A program made the position numbers and the translations under genes. The notes beneath the pieces are model-generated. The model saw only the letters and a list, made by a program, of their open reading frames with translations. It had not been told where the DNA came from and did not search any database. From assembly GCA_963682175.1 (NCBI GenBank), contig OY821775.1:2976001-3040000 (forward strand): a stretch of 64,000 bases of DNA, written 5' to 3'. This document shows, in pieces, positions 33,201 to 47,516 of the stretch. Origin of the DNA: Triglochin maritima. Its lineage: Eukaryota; Streptophyta; Magnoliopsida; Alismatales; Juncaginaceae. The number at the start of each line of letters is the position of its first letter. Position 1 is the stretch's first letter.

Positions 33201-36200
33201 TACTTAAAATACACCATCTAGGTTTCAGATTGCCATTGACAAAATATATGCTATGATTCTAAATCAACTACTGATTGGTAGAGGTTACCAGATGTGAAGA
33301 AAAAGGAACACAGCTAGTGAAGTCTAAATTCGGAAGCCCCAAAGCGATGTTAAAATTTTGATTTGCACCTCTTGGTCTTCCGATCTTTCCACTACCAAGG
33401 CATCATCTTAAGAGGATGAGATCTTGAAAGCTATTAAGTAGAGAGAAATGTATAACAACGAGATAGGAGGTGTTGTTAAATTTTAGGAGCGGAGTCCCGT
33501 CTATATGGAAGCGTGAGGAGAAAGAACATCTTTGGGTAGTTCACGGCACACAAGGTTCCTGCTTTGGCAAGGGTTACATGTTCAATTTGTAGGTGTGGCA
33601 ATTTTTCAGAATTTTTTTGGAAACCACATTTATAGATTTTCCTTCCTATTGCAAACAATAAAAATATGGGGGAGAAAGTAACAAAAAAGCCATAAAAACG
33701 GTTTGTTCTCTAGCCATTAGATGCTTATGTGTCGCACGTGTGACACATAATTCCAATGGAAAACTAGCTGTTGGAAGGCATAGGCGTTGCACACTGTGTG
33801 ACTCATTTGCGTCAAGCGCATGCTATGGACATGCATATGCTGCTTTTACTCTATGCATATGCATTGCACAAGTGTTAGATTTTCTACTTATATGAAGTAT
33901 TGTTGGTGTCGTTTTGCAACCTAGCTGCCTAGACGGTGCCTAAATGATGTATTGTAATTTGTAACCTCCCAACAAGGCATCAACTTGTTGCTTTGTTATT
34001 TTCTGCCTTGTTGCTTTGTTATTTTCTTTGGTGCTGGTTTCCCTGCCAAAAGTGCTGCGCTCCATTTCCTTGATATTGCTCTTTTACCATGGTTTTAATA
34101 GTTTTATCTCATTACTGATGAAATATGTCCAAATTCATACATACTTTTGGGGTGCCATGGTAAGTCCGAAAAAATGTTTGACACGTTACTGTGTTTTCTA
34201 ATATGTTGAACCTTATCTTCACAAAATTTCCTGTCTTAGGGACCTCATATTAGTTTGTGATGGTACCACTGACTACACTCTGACAAAAGAGGATATTGGG
34301 TGGCGTATGGCCTTTGCATATATACCAACTAATTTTGAAGGTAGCGATGGACAAATTCTCCTACCTCCTATTTTGTACAAATGTTTCCAGCAAACCAGCA
34401 ATAACTCAACTGGTTAAATGTTCAGGACAAGAAGGGATGGCTGTATCTGCTATAACGGAGACCGTCAGAAAAGGTGCTGTTAATTTGAAATATAATTTTT
34501 TATGTGTCTTTCAAATTTCCATTGGTCATATGATCAGCGAACAGTGTTGATTGTAGTAAAAGAATGTATGAAATAACTGAAGTACAGCCCTGTTACTGAA
34601 ATATAGTCGGGAACATAGCCCAATGCTTTTGCCTCTTTATTTTGTCTTGATTGGTTGAAAGCGTGAAATCCCTGTATGCAGTTTAGGAAACTTAGATGTA
34701 GTCTTGCAGCATTTGTGACGTAATAATTCTTAAGTTTGTACGAAGTATTTTGTAACATGTGCAAAATAATGACAATTTAGCTTGAGACTATTCTGTTGTG
34801 GACACTATAGGATCTAGTAATGTCCTAAGGGACATCGACTGGTTATTGTGTTTTATTTTTTTCTCAACACGAAGAGACCAAAATGAGTGTCAAATCATCT
34901 GTTTCATTTGAAACTATTCTGATCTTGTGAAACAGGGAATCATGGTTTATGCGAAGTATCGTAGAAATCGATGTCTTGACATAATTATGCCACTTATTGA
35001 TATTTGACTATTCAATTTAGGCAGCACAAGTTGGCGAATTAGTTAGATCCACATGAATTAGTTCAATCCAGCTATTCTTGGATCTATGTGAATTGCTTGA
35101 TGGGTGCTACTTTTGCCATATCTTTTCCAATTGTTCATCACCAATTCTTACATCACTTTTGTGTCATCTCAGCGCCCCCCCAGGCAAGCAGTTTGGTATT
35201 AGTCGGTGACCTAAAGGAAGGAAGTAAAGTAGCTGTGACAGCTTCTGTACTTAATGGTACCGAGGGATCCAGCAGGGTTCAGTGGTTCAAAAGTAATTCC
35301 TCACTGCTGGATGATGAAAGTAGCCTTGAAGCAGTTAGCGCATCCAAAGTTGCAAAGGTGAAGACAACTCATTTTGCCAAAGCTTTTTCAGCGTCCTTAA
35401 ATTTTCTTATATTGAAAATTCTATTACCTCTCTGTAGGCTTTCCGAATTCCACTTGGTGTTGTTGGATATTATTTAGTTGCAAAGTTTACCCCTATGGCT
35501 CCAGATGGTGAATCCGGAGAACCAGCATTCGTAATTTCACAAAAACCCGTCGAAAGTAAGTGCATGAATACTAGTCGTATACGGGTAGTAATCACCTTTT
35601 GCTGTCTATTGTAAAAGATCTTGCCACAGATTCTCGAGTTAGCATCTGCCCAGAACCATTCCTTTCTTTAGATTTTCTTTACATCTTTTTAGGATTTTGT
35701 AGTATATCCTGTTGCATTTTTACTGATTTTAGTTCCTTAAGCAATTTTAAGATAACATCCTTAACGTTGTGATATATCTGTAGTTCTTTCCAATCCCGTG
35801 TTGTTTCTTTTGGTCTTCTTGAACCAAAAAGGTGATTCAAATACCCAGTTTTGTGGATTCTGTGTTGAGAAATGAAATTCAGAGAAGACGGAGATCTACT
35901 GGCTAAAAGAGTGTGAGAAACTTAATGAACTTTTATTATGGAAAATTTCCTTCATACGAGTTTCGGGTGATAACACAGGAGGCTTGATTATTATTCCACA
36001 CACTTCAACGAGTCTAGCAAGTTTTAATATGAAATGACAGAAAATCTCCTGTTAAAGTGGAATAACGTATCGAGGATCTCTAAGATATAATTATCTCCAT
36101 AGGTACAAGGCATTTAAAAAAAATCCAACTAAAGTAAAAAAATGTCTTAAGTTTTGGTTAGGCAACCTGTTTAACTGCAACAACTTATCGATTTCAAGCT

Positions 36201-39200
36201 GGAGTTTTTATAAAAGTGGAAACTATGTTGATAATAGTCATTCCTTAACTGCATTGCATGTCTTTGCAGCTCTCCCACCTAGCTTAAATTTCTTGTCCGT
36301 GACTGGTGATTATGTAGAGGGCGAAATGCTTACAGCATCTTACGGATATATAGGTGGCCACGAGGGAAAAAGTTTATATGCTTGGTACCTTCATGAAGTA
36401 TGTTCCTCTTCTTTTTACAATTTATATGTATAATTGTATATTAACTATCCATCTACGATAATATGAAACAAGAGATGGTCTTTTCATGGCATGGAACATA
36501 ATGTTATGAAATGGCCAGTCACTAAAATTTTCCTATGTATTTAACATGTTCCTTGTAGAATGAAATTGATAGAGGCACACTGATTCAAGAGGCATTGGGG
36601 CTTCTTCAGTATCGCATAACAAAAGAATCTATGGATAAGTTTATATCTTTCCAATGTACTCCAATAAGAGATGATGGGGTTGTTGGTGGGCCAAGTATCT
36701 ATAGAGCATCAGAACGTGTTCGACCTGGTAATTGTCTCTATCCTTAATCAAAAGTGACATGTTATGAAATTGCAATCCTGTACTTTAAGCAATATTAAAT
36801 CCTAAGTTTCCTCTTTTTTTCTTTCTTTCTTTGAGATGATTTTGTCAACATGGTTCCTGATCTTGAAGTAGCATGAACTTGTTTTGAAGTATTTTCTAAT
36901 CATCTTTGGACACCAAACACATATAGGTGATTTAGCTGTTTTCTTGGGGCCTTTGCTGGGAGGCACTAGCTAGGACTTAAATCATCTTCCTTATTGTAAT
37001 TTGATGATTGTGACTGTGTTAACTGCGTTGTCATTTTTTCTGTAAGAAGCTATTATTATTACCTGCTTAAGATACAAAAGTAGATTTGTTTGGAAATTGA
37101 CATTGGGCATTTGCTCTTTTTTTTAAAACATTTTTGTAATTCTCGATCCAAGTCTTGAGCTTATTTATTGAAAAGGTGCAAAAGTCGAAAGAAACATGTG
37201 TCATGCAGACTCACGATTTATGTTCCCTGAAACTTTTGTGAAACTGAAACCTGTATGTGAATATGTGATAACAACTAGACATGATAATATAATATAACTG
37301 GAAAAAGTAATTGACCATAGTTTCTCTAGATGGATTAGTTTGAGAAAATAGATCTATAGATTTTTTTCTTGGTTTTGAATTGGACAAGTGCAAGGTAAGA
37401 GGAGAAGAAAGCGGAGGCCTTGCCCCCATCTCATGTCACGTCAACATTGTATTCATATGTCATGTCTTGTCTTGTTTGACGATGTGTTGTGGTGTACAAG
37501 ATTACAAGAGGCAAAAGGCACTTAAATGATCTTGATACGTGGTAAACTTAGATCAACTTCTTGGTACCAATAATTCGTCAATGTGAGGTATGAATCAATA
37601 GCAATGCCAAATTACGGCTCAAAATGCTGGTTTCTTTAACGAGTTATGCAATTGCTCATTCTTTTATTCTTTCATATTCTCAAAGAAATATGCCAAATTG
37701 GAGTCTTTGGCTGCAGCGTCTTATTAATGTCGTTTGGAGAGCAAATGTTCTTGTGCAATTGAATATTTTCTTGTCTGCACTTATTGAGCTTTTGCAATAT
37801 TTCAATTGATTTTTTGCAATGTTTTCCTTTCTGATATTTAATGAATGATTCTTTCACTTCCGATAGTCCAATACTTATTTCAAATACTTTTTCTTGATTA
37901 CCAGGCTCCCCTAGGTTGCTATCGTTGAAAATTTTAGGTGATGCCACAGAAGGGACCAAATTATTTGCTGATAAGAAATATTGGGGAGGAGAAGAAGGGA
38001 ATTCTGTTTTTCGTTGGTTTCTGGTATGAATGTGCAAAGTCTCTAATATATTTGATAAACCATTATATTTGTACGATGTCAAGCCTTCAACCATTATTTT
38101 ACATCTCCCAGTGAAATCTTTTTAACATGCTGTTATTCACAGCCTTATAATTAAGCAACTAATTCTAATTTTATGGAAGAGATGTAATTAAAGGTGATGT
38201 GATTGTTGTCATGTTCCTAGGTCAAGGTGAGGTAATGACATTAACCTTGTTGCAGTTTCTCATCCTTGTTCTTTCTGGCAATTTGTAAATTTCATCTGGG
38301 CCAATTACCTTGGAACCTTTTATCTCTGTCATTTTATCATATTTCTTGGGCCCAAATTTATAGAGTTAAGCTTAGGAGATACATATTCTAATAATAAATC
38401 TTTTTAATGCCTTTGCTGTAGGACAAATGCGCTCATGCCTCTTCTTCAATATTGTTCTCATTTTATTTTTTAGATTTCTTTGCAGATGTGGCTTTAGTTT
38501 CTATTTATATATTTGTCTCCGTCGATTACCAATGCTTTTACCTATTTTATTTCTATGTGTTTTGGCTTTATTCTTCTATCATGGTATATATGAATGACTG
38601 GACTTCACTCATCTGCAGACTAGTAATGATGGAAAAATGAGTGAGATCAAAGGTGCTACCGGTGTCTATTGCATTTTACCATATGAAGATATTGGCTTCA
38701 TGGTGTCAGTTTCATGTGAACCTGTTCGGAATGATGGTGCTCGTGGTCCTGTAGTTATTTCTGATCCAGTTGGACCTGTATCACCTGGTATGCCATGATC
38801 TTTTCTTTGACAAATATATAAACCTTTAGTTCTATGTTTTCTTTTATAGGAATTATAAAGTTAATATTTTGTATTTGCATCAGCAGGGTATCATGACCTT
38901 GGGTCTGGACTCTGAATTCAATTCCATTTTAGATTTTTCACTGTAATATCCACATTCGATAAAAGAACCTGTAATATTCATATCCACTGGTTTACCATTT
39001 AACAATAATAATGATGTATAAAGTCGGCATGCACTTTCCAATTGTCTTCATTTTGTCAAGTATGTCTACCTCTGAGTTTGGTATTGCAGTAATGGAAGAT
39101 GATGTAATTTCTATGCCATTTTTATTTCAGATCATGTAGGTAGTTGTTATAGATAATAGGAGTTAAGCGTATATGTACTTATTAAGGTTAAAGACCTGTT

Positions 39201-42200
39201 ATATTTATTTATTTTTATTATAAAGTTCAATTACAAAGTTATTAGAATTGACACCACTAAGATGCATGTATCTATGACACTATTTCCCACTGGGTGATAT
39301 ACGTAGAGACCTGACTCGGTGCGTACTCTTTTATAGGTCATCCTGTTTGTAAATCACTTGATATATGTGGATCACTGATAGAAGGGGAGCGTATGACATT
39401 CACAGCAGCATATGCTGGAGGGTAGGAATTTTGATTCTGCTCCAGCTTCATAACCTCTAAAACACTTCAGCTCTAACTAGCATAACTCATATTATGTATA
39501 TAGTCAATCACTATGTTCATTGTGTTTATATCAGCGAAAAAGGGAACTGCCTCCACGAGTGGTTCAGAGTAAAGAGAAATAGGTTCAGGGAGAGACTAAC
39601 CAATTTTGGTGAGTGCACTGAATTTTGAGTTTGTCTACTTCCTGAAGTGCATTAGTTCTAATTATTTGCTATTTCTTTTTTTACGTTCTCAGATTATCTG
39701 GATTTGACTCTATTAGATGTGGGTATGTCCATTGAACTTGTTTATACTCCCATCCGCAAAGATGGGCTGAGAGGTCCTTCTGTTACCTGTGTCTCTACTG
39801 TTATCCATCCTGGTAAGCAAGTCTTCCAGTTTCACTGGTTGTCTTCAAATATCTTTTCTTTTTTTCTGTGCATTTATGAATCTTGAAGCATCATATTAAT
39901 GCCAATTTATTTCACCATTTTAGCAAAATCCTTGTTTGGGATTAAAGGCTTTGTTGTTGTTGTTGTTTAGCAAAATCCAGCTTTGTTAGATAAAAGATCA
40001 CCATAAATCAGAAAGTTAATTCACTCAAAAGGTTAAAAGCCTTGTATAATTATCAAGACGGCAAGACACACTTTGTAATTTTGCTTTATTTCAAGGCACA
40101 AATAATTTTCAATATTTTTTTTATGCTTAAAGAAGTGGCTCTTTAAAAATTTCTAGTTGTCATAGACTAGGTAATTTTGGTAGGTTTTCTGGAAAATCAC
40201 AAAAAATATTCAGGAAAGAATATTAAAGATACTAGTTCTGCTTGTATAAGCTCTAATTTTGCACGTTCTACCATTAACATTATCTTTTATACTTTACTAC
40301 GATGAAGATGTCTATAAGGCTGATGGTTTCTTGTTTATGCAATCCCCTGGAATAGCTGACCCAAAAGGCATCCAACTTATGATTCCTGATTGCTATGAGG
40401 ACCAAGAAGTTGTTCCCCAGAAATCTTATTATGGTGGCGAAGAGGGGAGTGGAGAGTATACTTGGTACAGAACAACAAGGAAGCTGGATGAAATGGAACT
40501 ACTGAAAATATCAGATAAATGTGAAAATGCTGTTGTTGTGGGAAAGCATATGTAGGTTATGTTTAAAACAGTCCTTTCTTTTGTTAGTAAGTTCTGAGAA
40601 ATTTATAACATCTTATTATTGCTATTGTTACAGGACATATACTCCATCTATAGAAGATGTTGATTCATATTTAATCCTCTGCTGGGTTCCTACTCGTGCC
40701 GATGGAAAGCGTGGCAATCCTGTGGTGGCCATCAGTAGTCCAGTACTACCTGGTCCGTTTTGATTATCTAGGCAATTGTTTGTCAATCGCTTAAGTTTTG
40801 CTTTCTCTTCAGCAGTAACTAACTTTTAGATTTTCTTGTGATCAGCTTTTCCAAATGTACCAAATGTCTGTGTAAAGGCACTGTCTATTGGTACATATGC
40901 TGGAGAAGGCACATATTATGGTGGACATGAGGGATCAAGCTTATACAGCTGGTACAGAGAAACCCACGAAGGGACCATTACTCTTATAAGTGGAGCTGAT
41001 TCTATGACTTATGATGTTACTGATTTGGATTACAACTGCCGGCTGATATTTGGGTATCATTCTAATTCCCTATCCATTTTGTAATTTGTGACACCTAGCG
41101 AAGTGTAACCAGACTCAATTTTGTCCTTTTCGATAGAAAAAATAATTCATGGAACTCAAGGCCCAATATTGGATTTTCAGTGATATGCCATATAACTGGA
41201 AAACCTTTTCATGTTTGATCATTTCTTTGAGCTTGTCCAAGGGTCCCTTATATGACCATTTCCATGTCCTTAGACATATTCTTCACAACTTTCTACTAAT
41301 ACAACCATTCCACATCAACTCCAATCTCCAATTATATCATCTTCGAATGGTGGCTGATGATTTTTTCCTGGTTCTGACAAGTAATAAGTAATAACTAACA
41401 AATGCACTTGTCTTACATTCTCGTCAGTTATGGAATCAAATTATGTTATAGATTTATATTGAAATGTACCTTTTCTTCTTTCATAGGCACATTTTCATTG
41501 TCAGAATTGTGATATTTAAATTTGTTTAACAGCTATACTCCAGTTCGTTCAGATTCAGTTGTAGGGGAACAAAGATTATCAGAGCACACAAACATCATTC
41601 TTCCAGGTGAGATGATTTTTTTTTAAATTTTATTATAATGCTAAAGCAACACATCTTGATTATGCATTTTAAAGCTCATAAGAATTACTGCTATTTAGTT
41701 TTACTGTATACACCCTACTTTTTCTTTTTAATTTAAGTTGTCTTCCCTAGTGGACAAATCTTTAAACGGATTAACCTCTTGTTAGCTTTGTAGGTTGAAG
41801 AGGAAGTAGTAAAATCAAGCATTTTGAAAGCTCCTCAGAAATAACCTATGGTTGTGCATTTGTTGGGAATGTAATCCCAAATTGCTCAAGATAAGAAGTT
41901 TGAAACACTTCGCAATAGAGTTGGATCCACTGCCATCTATCCTAAATGTTTAAGGTTTTGAAGTGCTGGTGGACCAACTAAATTTCATATGATGCTAAAG
42001 CGGGTCAACTGATCTATGGGGACACCCACTCCAACCTATATTGTCCACCCGGTCACGCGTGGGAAGTGTATGTAGAATATAGTCCCACGTTGCACAAGAT
42101 GAAATTGTAAAACAATATATGTAATGAGTCCACTATGCTCCACCAAAGCGCTTACGTTTCCGAAGAGGTGGCAAAGCAACTAAATTTTACAACTTTAATG

Positions 42201-45200
42201 ATCTATTTTGTTTTGTTGAACCAATTAGAATCAGTCCTTCCATGGTACTCAAGATGCCCCTTCGATTTTTTTTGGAAACCTAGCAGTGTAGATATCACAA
42301 CTATGTGATACTTTCGATGCTCCTAGTGTATTGGTTGTCTCTAACACATTGAACCTCTTAAAATATATGTTGCTAGATATACTTGTAACTAATATTTTCT
42401 TTCTTTTTCTTTAGTTCTGCCTTCTAGTCTTGAATCCTTTGTTAGCACCCCTTACCACATTTTGTAATAATGCTCATAGGAACATTTGATTTAGAGTTCT
42501 TTTGAGGGCTTTGTTCTTTGTTTCTTATTTCACTAGAATTTACTTTTTTATTCAGAACATCCTCAAATAGAGATGTTGTCATTCACGGGAAAGCCTGTTG
42601 AAGGTGAAACACTAAAAGCTGTTGAAGTCATACCAAATGTATTGAGCAAGTACAAGAAAGAAGCTATATATCAATGGTAATTTCCCAACTTTCTTTCCTT
42701 TCAGGATAACATTTGCCACTCAAGCTTTTCCAACAACGTGTGTTCTCTGGTACAGGTCTTACTCAACAGTAGAGGACTTTCAATCATTTGAAATTTTGCC
42801 TTCTCAGTGTTCTGGATCATATAAATTGCGTCTTGAAGATACAGGGCGGTTTTTGAAGTGTGAATGTTTTGTCATGGATGTCTTTGGAAGGTCAAGTGAA
42901 GTTGTGTCGGCTGTCACTGGACCTATCTCACCAGGTCCTCACGAGTTTAATCTTCACTATTAGGCTTGCAAATCTGATGGCAATTTGATTAATGTGGACT
43001 TTTAACTTTTGTCTTACTTGGTTTGTTGCTTGCTTAGGTTTACTTGCCATCATTTCCCATTAGAAGTGTCAGACCAGAGGGTGTACTCGTACCATAGTAA
43101 TTATTAAGTAGTAATTAGACAAAGTTGGCTTTCTTCATTTCGTGTTCATGTGATTTTAGACCTTTCACATAAATATCTTTTGCTTAGATTGTAGTGGTCC
43201 TTTACTCACATAAGGTACCCATGTACATCAGGTCCTTACTATTCTTGGAGGAACTTTTAGTGCTACGATCATGCGCTAACCATTTTCCCTTCTCACAAAT
43301 AGAACCGCAAATGCCCTGTAGGACTTCAGTATCTGTATGTGCAGATTTTTAAATTGAAGTTCTTGAGTTAATTGTTGAAATTTTCTGATTTAGGGATCCC
43401 AAAGATCGATAAACTTGAGATTGAAGGTAGGGGATACCATACAAATTTGTATGCCGTTCGAGGATCATATAGTGGAGGAAAAGAGGGGAAGAGCAAAATT
43501 CAGTGGCTCCGTTCAATGGCTGGAAGTCCCGATCTGATCTCCATTTCGGGTATATGGTTTGGCACTGTTTTCTAATACTATTTTCAAATCAATTGTTTTT
43601 GTATGACTCATGTTCCATTTCTTTTTTTGTTCTTTTAAGTGTTTCTTATCATTTTTTCTCTCAAGTTGATCTCGTCGTCGCACTTGAAGTGGATCATTTT
43701 GTAGGATCAGTTCCGCTATAAAACCTTATTTTAAGATTCGAGATTGTAGATGTAAGATATTCTGCAGGAAAAGTGTTTATGTGGACAATATTTGCTTATG
43801 TTATGTCTAGGCATGCATCTGTTGAAGCCATATATAGTGTGCAAAACCAAGCCAACTAAATAGTAGTCTACAAATAGAAGAAATATCTGAGCCTTTCTAT
43901 AGAAAAACAGAAGAGCCAGACGAGGTCAATCAAAATCTAGTACACAGATTATTTTTTGAAAGTAACACCTACAAAATATTAGGAAGCTGAAGTCAGTTTA
44001 TTGGAAATTTGGCTGAGCACCTATTCTGAGTGGCAAATGTTGTATGTTGATAATACTTCGTTAGTTTACAGGGACAGCTTTACATAAGAAATTTCCAGTA
44101 TCCTGAAGTAACTGCTAAATTTTTATTTTGCAGGAGAGGTAGGGAGGATGTACGAAGCTAATGTTGATGATGTTGGATACAGACTAGTAGTGGTTTATAC
44201 ACCGGTAAGGGAGGATGGGGAAGAGGGACAAGCTGTGTCAGCAGCAACCGAGACAATATCAGTTGGTAAAGTGTTTCTTTTCTCCCTTGAAATGAACGAA
44301 CTCGAGATTTTTAGTGTTCATTGCTACTAGTGTCACGCCTTTCACCATGAAATAAATGTACAACATGGACACATTTAGATGTTCAAACTTTGAAAAGGCA
44401 AAAATATATTATAGTTTCAAAATTCAAAAAAGAGAGGTTATGCTGTGTACTTTTCTATGTTATTCCATTTTTTTTTCAAATTTCAACTTCAATACTTCAA
44501 ACACAATAGATTAAAACAGCATATCATTCTAAAGTGAGTAAAATGATTAAGACATTCTGAATGATAATAGTTCTGTTTTATATGTTTGTTATATTGACCA
44601 TTGTTAGCAATTATGCTATGCTTTCCTTTAAGAAAACAAAAAATATCTAACTAAATGGAAAAAAAATTAGTGAGATTATTTTTTAAGTTGGCGTTACAGT
44701 GGTATACATTATTATACTGCTGAAGGTTGATCATCTAAGATAGGGATAGCTTATCTAGGGGATATATGAAGCCAATCCAAGGTATTCAGGATTTTGTTAT
44801 GAAAAATCTTCTGTGCCTATTATATATTTTAAAGAGCCTTGAAATTTAATTTTGGATCTTCAAATGCTTATTGCGGGTCCAATTTTCTAGAAAGGATTAC
44901 ATTGTGCACAAGTGATGCTTTCAAGAGAATTTAGGTGTCTTTGAATCTGTTGGGTGTGGCTTCACATCATGTTGTTTTTTGTTTTGTATATGTAAGCACA
45001 ATCTTCTACCATTAGTTGCTAAACTGGGATGATCTAGTAGTGTGTGGTGGCTTGTCAAATGGTAGAGAATGTTCACACCAGCTCCACAGAAGCTATTGAT
45101 CAATAATAGTGTTGTCTTAAATTGAAGGAAGAAGGCTGGTTAATGGCTGATATGCAAAATATTGATCCTTTTAGCTACGTTTTGGCCCCTGTATAATCCT

Positions 45201-46053
45201 AATGCTATTTAACAATTTGCAGAGCCAGATGTTTACAAAGAAGTTAAGCAAAAAATTGATCTAGGGTCAGTTAAATTCGAGGTAAGATTCTACATTTAAT
45301 TTTAAAAGGTGGAAAAATAGTGTTTTGAATAGTTTTTCTCGACCTTAGATGTTTGATAGACCTATATGCCCTTGCTTGTGAATCAGGTATTGTGTGATAA
45401 GGAGCCAGCCCAGAAGAAGGTACTTGAATTGCAAATGAAACTGGCAAAAGTTACAGGAACATGCATTTGAACTGTATAAAACTCAATCTGATTCCTGTTT
45501 TCTTTGCATGAACAGGTAAACGGAGCAGCAAACTTGGAGAGGAGAATTCTAGAAGTCAACAAGAAAAGAGTCAAGGTTATCAAACCCGGGTCAAAGGCAT
45601 CTTTCCCAGCAACTGAAACCCGTGGAACTTATGCTCCTCCCTTTCATGTGAGTTGTGAAAGTTTCCCATTTATGTCTGATATTATTCCTGTCAAGTTCTC
45701 CCAACTAGTTTGGGATTAAAGGCTTCATTGTTGTTGTGGTATTCCTGTCAAGCTCAGAACTTAAAAAGTGAAAACCCTTTGTCTATATTGTCATGATCTT
45801 CAGAACCATTAGGATTTGTTACTAGAAATCGTTGAAGACAAACCTTCAACCACATCTTATGGTTGGGGTTTCGCAGGTGGAGCTATACAGAAGAGATCAG
45901 CATAGATTTAAGATTGTTGTTGATGGTGAGAACGAAGTGGAGCTGATGGTTCAAACACGCTACATGCGGGATATCATTGTTCTTGTGATTCGTGGATTTG
46001 CCCAGAGATTCAACAGTACCTCCCTCAACTCACTTCTCAAAATAGAGTCATAA
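24285..46053 (+). CDS. AIR9: AIR9, microtubule-associated protein with LRRs and eleven A9 repeats
   Basis: Thirty-seven coding exons can be joined in phase to 1683 residues, close to Arabidopsis AIR9 (about 1.7 kb of residues, 187 kDa). Exon 1 (24285-25046) is a Ser/Lys/Arg-rich, disordered region of 254 residues, the known microtubule-binding part. Exons 2-7 (25397, 27543, 27742, 27893, 28098, 28235) are 63-72 nt each, all phase 0, one LRR apiece. Exons 10-33 (30186 to 44265) carry eleven Ig-like A9 repeats with cores like GDAVEGN..YFGGKEG.S.F.WSR and YTPVREDG..G. Exons 34-37 (45223-46053) form the conserved C-terminal domain ending LNSLLKIES. AIR9 marks cortical microtubules, the preprophase band and the division site. 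No stop or frameshift was found. Confidence 0.93.
25700..26460. mobile_element. MITE-like insertion in AIR9 intron 2
   Basis: GTGTTTGTGCACCTAGAAAC at the left and, on the opposite strand, ATGTTTGTGCACAGGAAACC at the right bracket about 750 bp of very AT-rich sequence. The arms continue with GAAAATAG on both sides. The edges resemble hAT-type MITEs. No target duplication was resolved. Confidence 0.45.
29577..29600. repeat. (TA)n microsatellite in AIR9 intron 9
   Basis: About twelve TA dinucleotides in the intron before the first A9 exon. Confidence 0.9.
33019..33252 (+). repeat. Two-copy direct repeat in AIR9 intron 14
   Basis: A segment of about 100 bp starting TATAAAAATAAGGAATAA and including ACCATCTAGGTTTCAGATTG occurs at 33019-33121 and 33155-33252, a period of 136 bp. 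The copies differ at a few positions. Confidence 0.8.
39935..39970 (+). mobile_element. Au-type SINE 3' tail in AIR9 intron 25
   Basis: TTTGGGATTAAAGGCTTTGT followed by repeated TGT matches the conserved Au SINE 3' end. Only the tail is clear. Confidence 0.6.
41860..42195 (+). mobile_element. TRIM-like miniature LTR element in AIR9 intron 29
   Basis: Two diverged direct repeats are seen: TTGGGAATGTAATCCCAAAT then TGCTCAAGATAAGAAG at 41862, and AGAATATAGTCCCACGTTGC then ACAAGATGAAATTG at 42075. Each continues to a similar GTCCACT...GAAG..TGG end. Between them is a short stretch with TATGATGCTAAAGCGGGTC, which vaguely recalls a TGGTATCAAAGC primer site. There is no coding frame. Boundaries are approximate. 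Confidence 0.45.
45694..45738 (+). mobile_element. Au-type SINE 3' tail in AIR9 intron 36
   Basis: CCCAACTAGTTTGGGATTAA then AGGCTTCATTGTTGTTGTGG is a typical Au SINE 3' end, shortly after the exon 36 donor at 45648. Confidence 0.65.
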
Positions 46054-47516
46054 CCTTTCAACTGGCATGAGAGCGAAGAGGAAAAATTAATTTCATCATC
46101 TCTTCTTTTTATTAGGTTGATTACATTACATGGCTTTTTTTTCTACAGAAAAAAATGTCAGTACTGCTAATGAAGGGGTTTTGTGTGATTTGTAAATTAT
46201 GATGCATGTATGATTAGGAAGCTGTAAAGTATAAGTCATGAGAGGGCTTTGAGTGGTGTTGTAAATTATTCTTTCCTTGCGTGCTAACCACTAATGACTG
46301 TTGTTCAAATTGTAGATTATTTTTCTGAAAATCTAGTATCGTGTTTGGTTTGATGTAAAAACGAGCACAATAATTTCCTGTGATTTGTGTAATTTTCCAA
46401 AGCCATGTGTGTGTGGAGTGTCGTTCGGGATGTCCTCGTGCGGACTTACGTCTTAATGGAATGAAATTCGTTCTCAGGCGCGGCCTATTGTATTAAACTT
46501 TGTGACAACAGCTTTTAATCCCCAACTATTGTAATTGACTTTCGAGTTAACTCAAATATTAACTTACAGGTTTTGCCATTTGAGCATCGTATTCGTGTAC
46601 CTTATATCGAAGTTAAATATCGTTGGCGCTCGTATTGCAGCACTAAATTGTGTATTGCTTGCTGTTTAAATTGGGTATTTTAGAGATAGAAACGATGATA
46701 ATGTTTGATAGCTCCCGAAAGGATCCTCTCCGGACGGAACCGTGAATGCGAAACCAACTACGAACACGATACAATTAATACTCTTTGAGTGGTACAAAAC
46801 TCCATACAAACACAATAATCAAAACTAAGAATTCATTATTCAAAAATTTCTTATACAAATTCAAGTGATGACTTATTTATAGTTCACAACAACCATTCCA
46901 ACTAAACTAACTTTAACTATCAAAATTAACTCTAACTAACAAAACTAACTCTAATTACCAAGTTATCCATGTGACCTCTAAGCATCCAATCACATTGTGC
47001 CGCCTCATCAATCCTCATCAAATGTATAAAACTAATTACAATTTACGACGTAACTTATTTATTTTGACCGCTATCAATGTTCGCCGTTAAATGTAAGACC
47101 AACAATAATCTCCCGATAGATCATTGATTATTTATTTAAATTTCAATTTTAAGCAGCTTTGAAATGCTACTTGGAGGAAAATTTTCAGAACTTAGGAGAG
47201 AAACAAAATATCTGCACCTTGAGAACACAAACTCAAAAGCCAGTATTACAACACGTAGGAAAGTCGTATAGAAACCGTTTATCCTCTGAGGAATATAGAA
47301 TGTGGACCACATAATGGAACAATAATTATATTTAAGACAAGAACATGCAGTGGTAACTACAGAGAGAACAGAGCATCTTTCATTGTCCTGTTCCACTCTT
47401 CTATCAGCAGCAAGAACAAGAAGTATGAAAGATACACTTAAAACACACAAACAACTCAATGAACAGAAAAATAATAATTACCAACACACAATCTAACATA
47501 AAATTAACAAAGCCAT
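46054..47516. other. AIR9 3' flank, possible solo LTR, NPH3 3' flank
   Basis: AIR9 and the NPH3-type gene converge here. About 46710-47095 has features of a solo LTR or similar repeat (TGATAGCTCCCG start, repeated AACTAACTCTAACTAA words, and CCAACA at the end), but no target duplication was found. The minus frame 47136-47459 is hydrophobic, has no domain and probably belongs to the NPH3 gene 3' UTR. Confidence 0.4.
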
